Assembly (NCBI GenBank): GCA_025356505.1
Contig: JANXSV010000235.1
Span: forward strand, 1 to 7,028
Source: Methylovirgula sp.
GTDB lineage: Bacteria > Pseudomonadota > Alphaproteobacteria > Rhizobiales > Beijerinckiaceae
Direction of reading: 5' to 3'
Length of the DNA stretch: 7,028 nucleotides
The first letter of the stretch is position 1. Every line of letters starts with the position of its first letter. The translations under genes and the position numbers were made by a program. Of the stretch, positions 1 to 5,088 are shown one piece after another. The notes beneath the pieces were generated by a model. That model was not told the DNA's origin. It made no database searches and saw nothing but the letters and a program-made list of their open reading frames with translations.

Positions 1-239
1 AGTAAAAGCCCTGCTGTAGAGTAGTAAAAATGGATGCTTTTAAGATTTTCAAGCAATGATGGCGTTACAATTTCTGTAGCAAACGCACCAGAATATAGCA
101 GGACACCAAATATGAGGCAGAATAGGCTTCTGTTTAGGACAATCTCATGCTCTCTATCACCCTCGATGCGTATTTTTGACAATAGCGCACTTTGGAAATA
201 GGCTTTCAATCGAACTATTTGTTTCTCGAAAACTGACAT
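1..239 (-). CDS. N-terminal part of a membrane protein, probable RpfC-like DSF sensor histidine kinase (cut by left edge)
   Basis: The reverse strand is open from an ATG at 239 to the window edge: 79 codons with no stop. A Shine-Dalgarno-like GGAAG (complement of 244-248) lies 4 bases upstream of the start. The product begins with about 36 polar, basic-leaning residues (start MSVFEKQIVRLK, then GDREHE). A hydrophobic helix follows at about residues 37-55 (SLFCLIFGVLLYSGAFA), then a short polar segment and the start of another hydrophobic stretch. The order (short cytoplasmic start, helix, brief external loop, next helix) matches the N-terminus of RpfC, whose membrane part senses DSF in Xanthomonas. 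The kinase domains would lie outside the window. The neighbour is a divergent DSF synthase gene, which is the main argument for this identity. G+C is only about 39%, with ATA, CTA and AGA codons. The open frame is directly visible; the RpfC assignment is inference, and another membrane protein is possible. Confidence 0.6.
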   Translation of the reverse strand, partial: MSVFEKQIVRLKAYFQSALLSKIRIEGDREHEIVLNRSLFCLIFGVLLYSGAFATEIVTPSLLENLKSIHFYYSTAGLL

Positions 240-460
240 TACTCTTCCACACACGATACTAAGCCGGCCAGACGCATACAATTACTTGCCGTGGATAGTG
301 ACTGGAATAGATTAAAGTTCAATAAAGCGTTTCAATTGAAGGGTAGGAGATTGCCTTTAATGTTGTTCGAATTAACCCAGCTTCGATAAAGCCGTAACTG
401 CCGTTCATTTGGTGTACCCATCGCAAATTAATTCGGTTAGATTATGGTATCCTTATTTGA
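240..460. promoter_or_regulatory. Divergent intergenic region between the RpfC-like gene and rpfF
   Basis: This AT-rich 221-bp gap must carry the promoters of two divergent genes. On the + strand a weak sigma-70-like pair is visible: TTGCCG at 286-291 and TAGATT at 308-313, spacer 16, each 4 of 6 to consensus. A perfect 10-bp palindrome TTCAATTGAA sits at 331-340, close to the middle, and could bind a dimeric regulator. An ATG at 444 opens a 13-codon frame that runs into the rpfF start region. I see no RNA gene, no obvious CRP-type site and no strong promoter on the minus strand. Confidence 0.4.
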
Positions 461-1375
461 TTGCCGCACTCTGGGCCAGACTTGACCTTATTCTCATCCG
501 AAATTGACCTAAATCTGATATCCGAAAATTACTTGGAAACCTTTCCAGATTTTGATGTCGTATTTGAAGAAGCAACCCGCACCTTCTGGTGCAGCCTAAA
601 GCCGAACGGTGCGCCGAGATTTTCTGAGCCTTTGATGCGTCAGATTTCGACGATGCAGTCCTTCGTGTCAAAGGCGTCGCAGACGCAGCGCTCACCAGTG
701 TTGTTTTGTGTATCGATGTCTCAGATCCCGAATGTCTACAGTTTTGGCGGTGATTTGCCGTTTTTCGTTGAGGCTGTGCGTACAGGTGACCGCGAAGGTT
801 TGTTGAGATATGCGCTTGCCTGCGTCGATTTGGTCTATTCAAATAGCACAGGCTGGAATTCTTCGGCGCTGACCATCGCGCTTGTGCAGGGGGACGCTTT
901 GGGTGGCGGCTTCGAAGCTGCGATCAGCCATAACATTGTGATTGCCGAGCGCAGCGCCAAAATGGGCATGCCGGAAATCCTGTTCAACTCTTTTCCAGGG
1001 ATGGGTGCGTTCAGCCTCCTGTCGCGTAAGCTGGATGCGGCGCGGGCGGAGCGTATGATTTTGAGCGGCAAAGTCTATACAGCAGGAGAGATGTTCGATA
1101 TCGGCCTCGTTGATGTATTGGCCGAAGATGGCAAAGGAGTTGATGAGGTCAGGCGCTTTGTTGGCGACCGGCGCCGCTACGAGGTTCTGGCGTCCATGCG
1201 CAAGATACGGCAGCGCATCAACCCATTGAGCCTGGTCGAATTGCGTGATGTCACTGAAATCTGGGTCGATAATGCTTTGAAAATTCACCCGCAGGATCTC
1301 AGAAAGATGGAGAGGCTGGTTTCGGCGCAGGAACGGCGGCTCGCTTCAACGGGCATTATACCGATAAGCCAATAA
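461..1375 (+). CDS. rpfF: DSF synthase RpfF-like crotonase (enoyl-CoA hydratase / acyl-ACP thioesterase)
   Basis: This is a 304-residue crotonase-superfamily enzyme of the RpfF type. RpfF makes cis-2-unsaturated fatty acid signals (DSF family) in the cytoplasm by dehydrating a 3-hydroxyacyl-ACP and hydrolysing the thioester. The oxyanion-hole segment is FGGDL at 95-99. The segment ALGGGFEAA (146-154) carries Glu152, and MPEILF (170-175) carries Glu172. Their 20-residue spacing equals that of the catalytic pair Glu141/Glu161 of Xanthomonas RpfF. FPGMGAFS follows at 178-185, and the C-terminal TEIWVDNA...KMERLVSAQERR (265-293) is also RpfF-like and not typical of fatty-acid-oxidation hydratases. 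The start is uncertain: no ATG fits. The frame opens with TTG at 461 directly after an in-frame TGA; a second TTG at 482 would give 297 residues, nearer the roughly 289 of Xanthomonas RpfF. No good ribosome binding site precedes either. It is divergent from an RpfC-like membrane gene, its likely signalling partner. The family call is strong; signal chain length cannot be read from sequence. Confidence 0.88.
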   Translation: MPHSGPDLTLFSSEIDLNLISENYLETFPDFDVVFEEATRTFWCSLKPNGAPRFSEPLMRQISTMQSFVSKASQTQRSPVLFCVSMSQIPNVYSFGGDLPFFVEAVRTGDREGLLRYALACVDLVYSNSTGWNSSALTIALVQGDALGGGFEAAISHNIVIAERSAKMGMPEILFNSFPGMGAFSLLSRKLDAARAERMILSGKVYTAGEMFDIGLVDVLAEDGKGVDEVRRFVGDRRRYEVLASMRKIRQRINPLSLVELRDVTEIWVDNALKIHPQDLRKMERLVSAQERRLASTGIIPISQ

Positions 1376-1403
1376 TCCCCCCTTACTTGCTACATTGACA
1401 AAT

Positions 1404-1479
1404 ATTTGGCGCGTTTCCAAGTACTTGGCGCGTTTTCAATTACTTGGCTCGTTTACGAATGATTGGCTCGTTTACGAAT
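1404..1479. repeat. Four tandem copies of a degenerate 19-bp repeat
   Basis: Units lie at 1404-1422, 1423-1441, 1442-1460 and 1461-1479, with core TTGGC(G/T)CGTTT followed by a variable A-rich end. Units 3 and 4 are identical except for their first two bases (AC versus GA). Units 1 and 2 share GGCGCG where units 3 and 4 have GGCTCG. The array lies between the rpfF stop and a terminator hairpin, and its last base is the first base of that hairpin. No function is known to me. It may be a slippage product, an array of binding sites, or a small intergenic minisatellite. Confidence 0.85.
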
Positions 1480-1516
1480 AAAGCGGCCGACACTGTTTCC
1501 AATGTCGGCCGCTTTA
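1479..1516. terminator. Bidirectional intrinsic terminator between convergent genes
   Basis: A perfect 14-bp stem (TAAAGCGGCCGACA at 1479-1492 with its complement at 1503-1516) closes a 10-base loop. The A/T ends of the stem give a short T run on each strand, so it can act for rpfF (+) and the transporter gene (-), which converge here. Beyond the stem the T tract is weak (GACTTT on the + strand), so termination may lean on the very stable stem. Confidence 0.8.
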
Positions 1517-1529
1517 GACTTTAAGTTAC

Positions 1530-1552
1530 GCCGGTCAGCAGAGCCGACCGGC
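1530..1552 (-). terminator. Small hairpin just after the transporter stop codon
   Basis: A 7-bp GC-rich stem, GCCGGTC (1530-1536) with GACCGGC (1546-1552), closes a 9-base loop. It begins 7 bases beyond the transporter stop codon on the minus strand. No U tract follows, so it is more likely an mRNA 3'-end-protecting or pausing hairpin ahead of the main terminator than an independent terminator. Confidence 0.5.
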
Positions 1553-1559
1553 ATCGTCA

Positions 1560-3245
1560 TTACATATCGGAGTTTAAATCGCGGTCTTTGGTTTCCGGGA
1601 TCAGGAACAGACCGATGATGAACGTCATCGATGCGATAATCACCGGATACCAGAGGCCGGCATAGATGCTGCCGTAGCTGGCAACCAATGCAACTGCGAT
1701 AGGCGGCAGCAAGCCACCAAACCAGCCGTTACCGATGTGGTAGGGCAGGGACATGGCGGTGTAGCGGATGCGTGTCGGGAATAATTCAACCAGCGCGGCT
1801 GCCATCGGGCCATAGACCATCGTTGCCAGGATAGCGAGATAGGTCAAAACTGCGACCAGAAGAGGCATATTGATCGCCTTCGTATCAGCTTCACCGGTTG
1901 GGTAACCCGCAGCTTTTACGGCCTCTGTTACGGTCTTTTTGAAGGCAGTGCTCTGCTCGCCGAAGGTTTTAGCATCAAGAGCGGCGCCTGCAACCGAGTC
2001 ATAGGCTTTATCGCCAATGGTGACTTTCGCTACGGTCCCGGCGGGAGCGTTTTCCATTTTGAAGTTGACAGACGATGAAATCAAAGTCTGGCGCACGATG
2101 TCGCAAGAGTTTTTGAACACGCGGCCGCCAACCGGATCGAATAATGTATTACAGTCGGCAGGGTCAGCAGTCACTGTCACCGGAGCCTTGGCAAGAGCAG
2201 CCTCCAAAGCAGGGTTACCTGCGTGTGTCAGCAAACCGAAAGCGTAATGATAGGTCAGCGCACCCAGAAGGCAGCCGGCCAGAATGATTGGCTTTCTGCC
2301 GATTTTGTCTGACAGCCATCCGAAGAATACGAAACCCATAGTTGCGATTATGAGTGCGATGATCAGGGCGATGTCGGCTGTGTTTGCTGGTATCTTGAGG
2401 ATGTTTACCAAAAAGATACGGGCGTAGAACTGGCCGCCATACCAAATCACTGCTTGACCTGCAGTGTAACCAAACAAAGCGATGAGGGCGACTTTCGCGC
2501 TCGGCCAGTTGCCGAAAGCATCTGTGAGCGGAGCCTTGGACTGTTTTCCTTCGTCCTTCAGCTTCTGAAAGACAGGCGATTCGCTCAACTGGAGACGAAT
2601 CCAAATCGAGATGCCTAGCAAAACGATCGAAAGCAGGTAGGGAATACGCCATCCGGAGAACAGGTCAGGGCTAGCAAAAGCCTCTGCCGACATGGTGTTG
2701 CGCGCGACAAACACGATGATCAGCGACATGAACAACCCGATGGTTGCTGTGGTTTGGATCCATGACGTGTAGAGCCCGCGGCGTCCCTGTGGAGCGTGTT
2801 CAGCCACATATGTTGCAGCGCCGCCATATTCGCCACCGATGGCAAGGCCCTGGATAAGGCGCAATGCGATCAGGATGATCGGAGCGGCAATACCAATAGT
2901 TTGGAAGCCGGGTGTTAAGCCAACGAGGAATGTCGACAAGCCCATGATGGTGATGGTTACAAGGAAGGTATATTTGCGACCGACGATGTCGCCCAAACGC
3001 CCGAATACCAGCGCGCCGAAAGGACGCACAAGGAAACCTGCAGAGAAGGTGAGCAGCGCAAAAATGAATTGGGTGTTGGCGTCGAAAGCGGAGTAGAACG
3101 CTTTGCCAATCTGCGCGGCTGTCCATCCGTACAGGTAAAAATCGTACCATTCAAATACGGTTCCGAGTGACGACGCGAAAATAACTTTCCGCTCTTCACT
3201 GGTTACCGGACGGATCATGTCCGCTGGCGATGTCATCGTAGTCAT
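1560..3245 (-). CDS. MHS-family major facilitator (metabolite:H+ symporter) with large periplasmic loop
   Basis: This is a 561-residue inner-membrane transporter of the metabolite:H+ symporter family (relatives ProP, ShiA, KgtP), which couples uptake of organic acids or osmolytes to protons. An early FEWYDFYLYG segment (31-40) is an MHS hallmark. The loop 2-3 motif GRLGDIVGRK is at 82-91, GGEYGGAA at 137-144, the second-half repeat of the motif GWLSDKIGRK at 309-318, ELFPTRIRYTAMSLPYHIGNG at about 487-507, and PETKD near the end. About twelve hydrophobic helices are apparent. A polar insert of about 115 residues (roughly 342-459) lies between two helices of the C-terminal half, probably periplasmic, with Cys365 and Cys381. 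I remember similar loops in a longer MHS subfamily, so it is probably not unique. The start at 3245 is chosen because AAGGGAG lies 5 bases upstream; an ATG at 3284 is possible but has no such site. The gene converges with rpfF and stands alone. Substrate cannot be assigned. Confidence 0.9.
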   Translation of the reverse strand: MTTMTSPADMIRPVTSEERKVIFASSLGTVFEWYDFYLYGWTAAQIGKAFYSAFDANTQFIFALLTFSAGFLVRPFGALVFGRLGDIVGRKYTFLVTITIMGLSTFLVGLTPGFQTIGIAAPIILIALRLIQGLAIGGEYGGAATYVAEHAPQGRRGLYTSWIQTTATIGLFMSLIIVFVARNTMSAEAFASPDLFSGWRIPYLLSIVLLGISIWIRLQLSESPVFQKLKDEGKQSKAPLTDAFGNWPSAKVALIALFGYTAGQAVIWYGGQFYARIFLVNILKIPANTADIALIIALIIATMGFVFFGWLSDKIGRKPIILAGCLLGALTYHYAFGLLTHAGNPALEAALAKAPVTVTADPADCNTLFDPVGGRVFKNSCDIVRQTLISSSVNFKMENAPAGTVAKVTIGDKAYDSVAGAALDAKTFGEQSTAFKKTVTEAVKAAGYPTGEADTKAINMPLLVAVLTYLAILATMVYGPMAAALVELFPTRIRYTAMSLPYHIGNGWFGGLLPPIAVALVASYGSIYAGLWYPVIIASMTFIIGLFLIPETKDRDLNSDM

Positions 3246-3250
3246 GTTTT

Positions 3251-3255
3251 CTCCC
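3251..3255 (-). promoter_or_regulatory. Ribosome binding site that sets the transporter start
   Basis: The complement reads GGGAG (within AAGGGAG), 5 bases before the ATG at 3245. This favours that start over the in-frame ATG 13 codons upstream at 3284, which has no purine-rich site before it. Confidence 0.75.
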
Positions 3256-3388
3256 TTGATGCGGCCTGCGCCGTCTTTTTTCACGTAAACTTCGAAACCT
3301 GAGGTCTACCCCAGCGCGCGCTTTGCAGCGGCGTCCTCTTTATGCCTCGGTCGAGACGAAGAGAAACTGTCGCTCCCGCACGCTCCAC

Positions 3389-3403
3389 TATGTTGACAAC
3401 ATA
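3389..3403. promoter_or_regulatory. Interrupted palindrome TATGTTG-A-CAACATA, candidate operator
   Basis: Two perfect 7-base arms surround a single central base, 143 bp upstream of the transporter start. The shape resembles half-sites used by dimeric helix-turn-helix repressors such as the GntR family. A -10-like CATAAT lies about 32 bp further upstream on the minus strand (3440-3435); if that is used, the palindrome would sit just downstream of the start of transcription, a repressor position. No convincing -35 box accompanies it, so this is a suggestion only. Confidence 0.4.
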
Positions 3404-3558
3404 CTCTCGATTGGGGGGCCCCGTCGATGGCTCCATTATGAAACCTTCGTCTAAACAGGCACCGTAACAGACCGAAGCAGAAGCTCATGCGCGCCTGCCG
3501 CCACTGGCTGAAACTCTTGCGAAGGTTTCCGCAACGAATGTCAGCGCGTGAAAAGCGC

Positions 3559-4530
3559 CTAGCTGCGGAGTTTTGTATGAGCCATCGAGAGAGCCACGGC
3601 GCAAGCATTCGATACGTTCAGGCTTTTGATGGCGCCCGGCATATCGAGACGCGCAAGAACATCGCAATTTTCGCGCGTGAGCCGCCGCAAACCCTTGCCT
3701 TCCGCACCGAGCACGAGGGCAAGTGGCGATGTAAGCACTGTGTCGGCAAGATCGGAGGGGCCTTCCGAGTCCAGTCCGACGCGTTGATAGCCAAGGTCTC
3801 CAAGTTCTTCCATCGCGCGGGCAAGATTGACGACGCTGGCTATTGCCACGTGCTCCAGCCCGCCAGAGGCGCTCTTTGCAAGAATACCAGTCATTTCAGG
3901 CGTGTGGCGCTCTGTGGTGATGATTGCTTCGACATCGAAGGCCGCAGCTGTACGCATAATCGCGCCAACATTGTGCGGGTCTGTGACCTGATCGAGAACG
4001 AGCACGATGCCTTTGCCGGACAGTTCGGAAATGTCGATCGGTTCGAGAGGCCGCGCCTCTAGAAAAAGGCCCTGATGCACGGCATCGCGCGAGACGCGGG
4101 CATTGATATCTTCAAGGCTGACGATACGCAGATCGACGCCGCTTTGCGCGATCTCACTTTGCAAACGTGCGGCCGCGGCTTCGGTCGCATAAAGATGGAG
4201 CAGCTTTCGGCGCTTAGACAGCAGCGCTTCGCGAACCGAATGATAGCCAAACAATAGTGCCATGTCTTTTGCCGGGCGTTCGGCTTTTGCGCGGCCACGT
4301 TTTTCGCGCTCGGGCGAAGGTTGAGATTTCGAGAAACTGCCTTTTTCCGCAGATTTTGATTGCGCGCCCGTCTCAAATCTCGGTTTGTGTGCCGGAGATC
4401 CCGATTTTGATGCGCCCGGCTTAGGTGATCCCGGCTTTTGCAATTGGCGGGTCGAAACCGACCGACGGTCATCGGGGTTTGAGGGGCTACCTGCCTTGCC
4501 GCTGCCGCGGGTGAAATTTGAACGGGTCAC
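3559..4530 (-). CDS. rlmB: 23S rRNA (guanosine-2251-2'-O)-methyltransferase RlmB
   Basis: This is a SpoU/TrmH-family enzyme that 2'-O-methylates G2251 in the 23S rRNA P-loop using S-adenosylmethionine. With the GTG start at 4530 it has 323 residues. Residues 1-89 are a low-complexity basic tail rich in Lys, Ser, Pro and Gly, with five-residue units KPGSP, KPGAS and KSGSP at 32-46 and KAGSP at 12-16. The L30e-like substrate-binding domain is at about 91-163 (LLFGYHSVREALL). The trefoil-knot methyltransferase domain follows, with motif 1 DPHNVGAIMRTAAAF (184-198), motif 2 LVLGAEGKGLRRL (272-284) and motif 3 SLNVSNACAVAL (303-314). The start is uncertain: ATGs at 4617, 4575 and 4557 are in frame but lack a ribosome binding site, whereas the GTG at 4530 has AAGGA 6 bases upstream. 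A -10-like TGTAAT (complement of 4620-4625) also fits a start downstream of 4617. The gene is divergent from the tRNA pair. TrmH-family identity is certain; the exact target is inferred from domain layout. Confidence 0.9.
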   Translation of the reverse strand: MTRSNFTRGSGKAGSPSNPDDRRSVSTRQLQKPGSPKPGASKSGSPAHKPRFETGAQSKSAEKGSFSKSQPSPEREKRGRAKAERPAKDMALLFGYHSVREALLSKRRKLLHLYATEAAAARLQSEIAQSGVDLRIVSLEDINARVSRDAVHQGLFLEARPLEPIDISELSGKGIVLVLDQVTDPHNVGAIMRTAAAFDVEAIITTERHTPEMTGILAKSASGGLEHVAIASVVNLARAMEELGDLGYQRVGLDSEGPSDLADTVLTSPLALVLGAEGKGLRRLTRENCDVLARLDMPGAIKSLNVSNACAVALSMAHTKLRS

Positions 4531-4536
4531 ATCATA

Positions 4537-4541
4537 TCCTT
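4537..4541 (-). promoter_or_regulatory. Ribosome binding site favouring the rlmB GTG start
   Basis: The complement reads AAGGA, 6 bases before the GTG at 4530. It is the best ribosome binding site near any in-frame start of rlmB. Confidence 0.5.
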
Positions 4542-4645
4542 GCGTTTGCACCTTCATGTCACGAGTTAGCGGCATTGTCACGCGACGCAGCCAGGACAAA
4601 AACCGAAACGCGGCCATGAATTACAGTGAGATGACACTTTTTGGG

Positions 4646-4674
4646 TTGACATCAGCGGCGGCAATTCCGATAAC
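4646..4674 (+). promoter_or_regulatory. Sigma-70-type promoter for the tRNA-Tyr/tRNA-Gly pair
   Basis: A perfect -35 box TTGACA (4646-4651) and GATAAC (4669-4674, 4 of 6) are separated by exactly 17 bases. Transcription would start near 4681, about 49 bases before tRNA-Tyr. It is the strongest promoter-like signal in the window and points at the tRNAs. Confidence 0.7.
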
Positions 4675-4729
4675 CGCGGCGCTTCAGCGATCCGGGCGTT
4701 GTTGAGGTTTCAGGGTTGCAAAACTCTCT

Positions 4730-4815
4730 GGAGGAGTGTCCCGAGTGGCAAAGGGGGGGGACTGTAAATCCCCTGGCTTACGCCTTCGTAGGTTCGAGTC
4801 CTACCTCCTCCACCA
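4730..4815 (+). tRNA. tRNA-Tyr (anticodon GTA)
   Basis: This is a complete type II tRNA of 86 bases. The acceptor stem GGAGGAG (4730-4736) pairs with CTCCTCC (4805-4811), followed by discriminator A and an encoded CCA (4813-4815). The anticodon stem GGGGA/TCCCC (4757-4761 with 4769-4773) presents the loop CTGTAAA with GTA at 4764-4766. The long variable arm contains GGC-TTAC-GCC, and the T arm is GTAGG-TTCGAGT-CCTAC. An unusual run of eight G (4753-4760) spans the end of the D stem and the anticodon stem. Confidence 0.97.
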
Positions 4816-4834
4816 CTTTTTTTGACATCTTGGT

Positions 4835-4859
4835 CGCGAAATAGATTTTGAAATTCGCG
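4835..4859 (+). other. Hairpin between the two tRNAs
   Basis: CGCGAA (4835-4840) and TTCGCG (4854-4859) form a 6-bp stem with a 13-base loop in the 69-base spacer between the tRNAs. No T run follows it, so it is not a clear terminator. It could guide processing of a joint tRNA precursor. A TTGACA at 4822-4827 stands just before it but has no matching -10 box at normal spacing. Confidence 0.3.
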
Positions 4860-4884
4860 GCTTGCTGAGTATGGTGTCTTTATC

Positions 4885-4958
4885 GCGGGTGTAGCTCAAT
4901 GGTAGAGCAGGAGCCTTCCAAGCTCAATACGAGGGTTCGATTCCCTTCACCCGCTCCA
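4885..4958 (+). tRNA. tRNA-Gly (anticodon TCC)
   Basis: This is a complete 74-base tRNA. The acceptor stem GCGGGTG (4885-4891) pairs with CACCCGC (4948-4954), followed by discriminator T and an encoded CCA (4956-4958). The D arm is GCTC...GAGC. The anticodon loop CTTCCAA carries TCC at 4917-4919, and the T arm is GAGGG-TTCGATT-CCCTT. The outermost anticodon-stem pair is a G-A mismatch, which I recall from other alphaproteobacterial tRNA-Gly(TCC). The gene is probably co-transcribed with the tRNA-Tyr 69 bases upstream. Confidence 0.97.
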
Positions 4959-5003
4959 AACTCGGCCTGTCTGACCCTCGTTTGTGTTGCCTGCGGCGCA
5001 TTC

Positions 5004-5032
5004 GGGTTCAATTTCCTTAACCCGCTCCAAAC
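5004..5032 (+). repeat. Decayed copy of the tRNA-Gly 3' end (pseudo-tRNA or att-like repeat)
   Basis: This segment matches the tRNA-Gly 3' end and flank (4933-4961) at 26 of 29 positions, including the unbroken ACCCGCTCCAAAC; three changes fall in the T arm and at the first acceptor base. The offset is 71 bases, close to one tRNA length. The sequence in between does not resemble the tRNA 5' half. Such partial 3' copies arise as attachment-site remnants of elements that integrate into tRNA genes, or from a decayed tandem tRNA. No integrase gene is visible in the window. Confidence 0.75.
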
Positions 5033-5088
5033 CAAACATAATAGAATCATGCGGCACCCATAGGATGGGCTTGCGTGATGCGGTTTGG
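5027..5088 (+). promoter_or_regulatory. Nested stem-loop in the leader of the ABC-F gene
   Basis: Three helices stack in order. The outer is CCAAACC (5027-5033) with GGTTTGG (5082-5088). The middle is ATCATGC (5046-5052) with GCGTGAT (5073-5079), 7 pairs with one G-T. The apical is CCCAT (5057-5061) with ATGGG (5065-5069) around the triloop AGG. A 12-base bulge lies between the outer and middle helices on the 5' side. The outer 5' arm overlaps the decayed tRNA end. It ends 48 bases before the ABC-F start codon and could be a regulatory leader or a processing structure. It matches no riboswitch I know. Confidence 0.4.

Larger units (their letters stand above)
3246..3558. other. Intergenic region between rlmB and the transporter gene
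   Basis: This 313-bp stretch follows the rlmB stop and precedes the transporter start, both on the minus strand. Besides the ribosome binding site it holds a 15-bp palindrome (3389-3403), the self-complementary GGGGCCCC at 3415-3422, a -10-like CATAAT on the minus strand (complement of 3435-3440), and a small 5-bp hairpin at 3517-3534. I see no convincing U-tailed terminator for rlmB and no believable gene. An open frame at 3306-3608 on the minus strand overlaps the rlmB end and looks accidental. Confidence 0.55.

Noticed and set aside
839..1288. 149-codon minus-strand frame opposite rpfF
   Set aside because: It lies antisense to the catalytic core of the DSF synthase and shows no motifs; a shadow of codon bias.
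1404..1479. CRISPR array
   Set aside because: Units abut directly with no spacers and there are no cas genes; it is a plain tandem repeat.
3411..3422. GGGGGGCCCC as a terminator for rlmB
   Set aside because: The palindrome GGGGCCCC has no loop and no T run, and lies about 140 bp past the rlmB stop.
3306..3608. 100-codon frame on the minus strand between rlmB and the transporter
   Set aside because: It overlaps the conserved rlmB C-terminus in another frame, has an Arg/Ser/Cys-rich composition typical of accidental frames, and no ribosome binding site is apparent.
3487..4062. 191-codon open frame on the + strand opposite rlmB
   Set aside because: It is antisense to the conserved methyltransferase domain, its product is Arg/His/Cys-rich with no recognisable fold, and the rlmB frame explains the sequence.
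4822..4850. Second promoter between the tRNAs (TTGACA at 4822-4827)
   Set aside because: The -35 match is perfect and shares TTGACATC with the upstream promoter, but no acceptable -10 box lies 16-18 bases downstream (best is TAGATT at a 14-base spacing).
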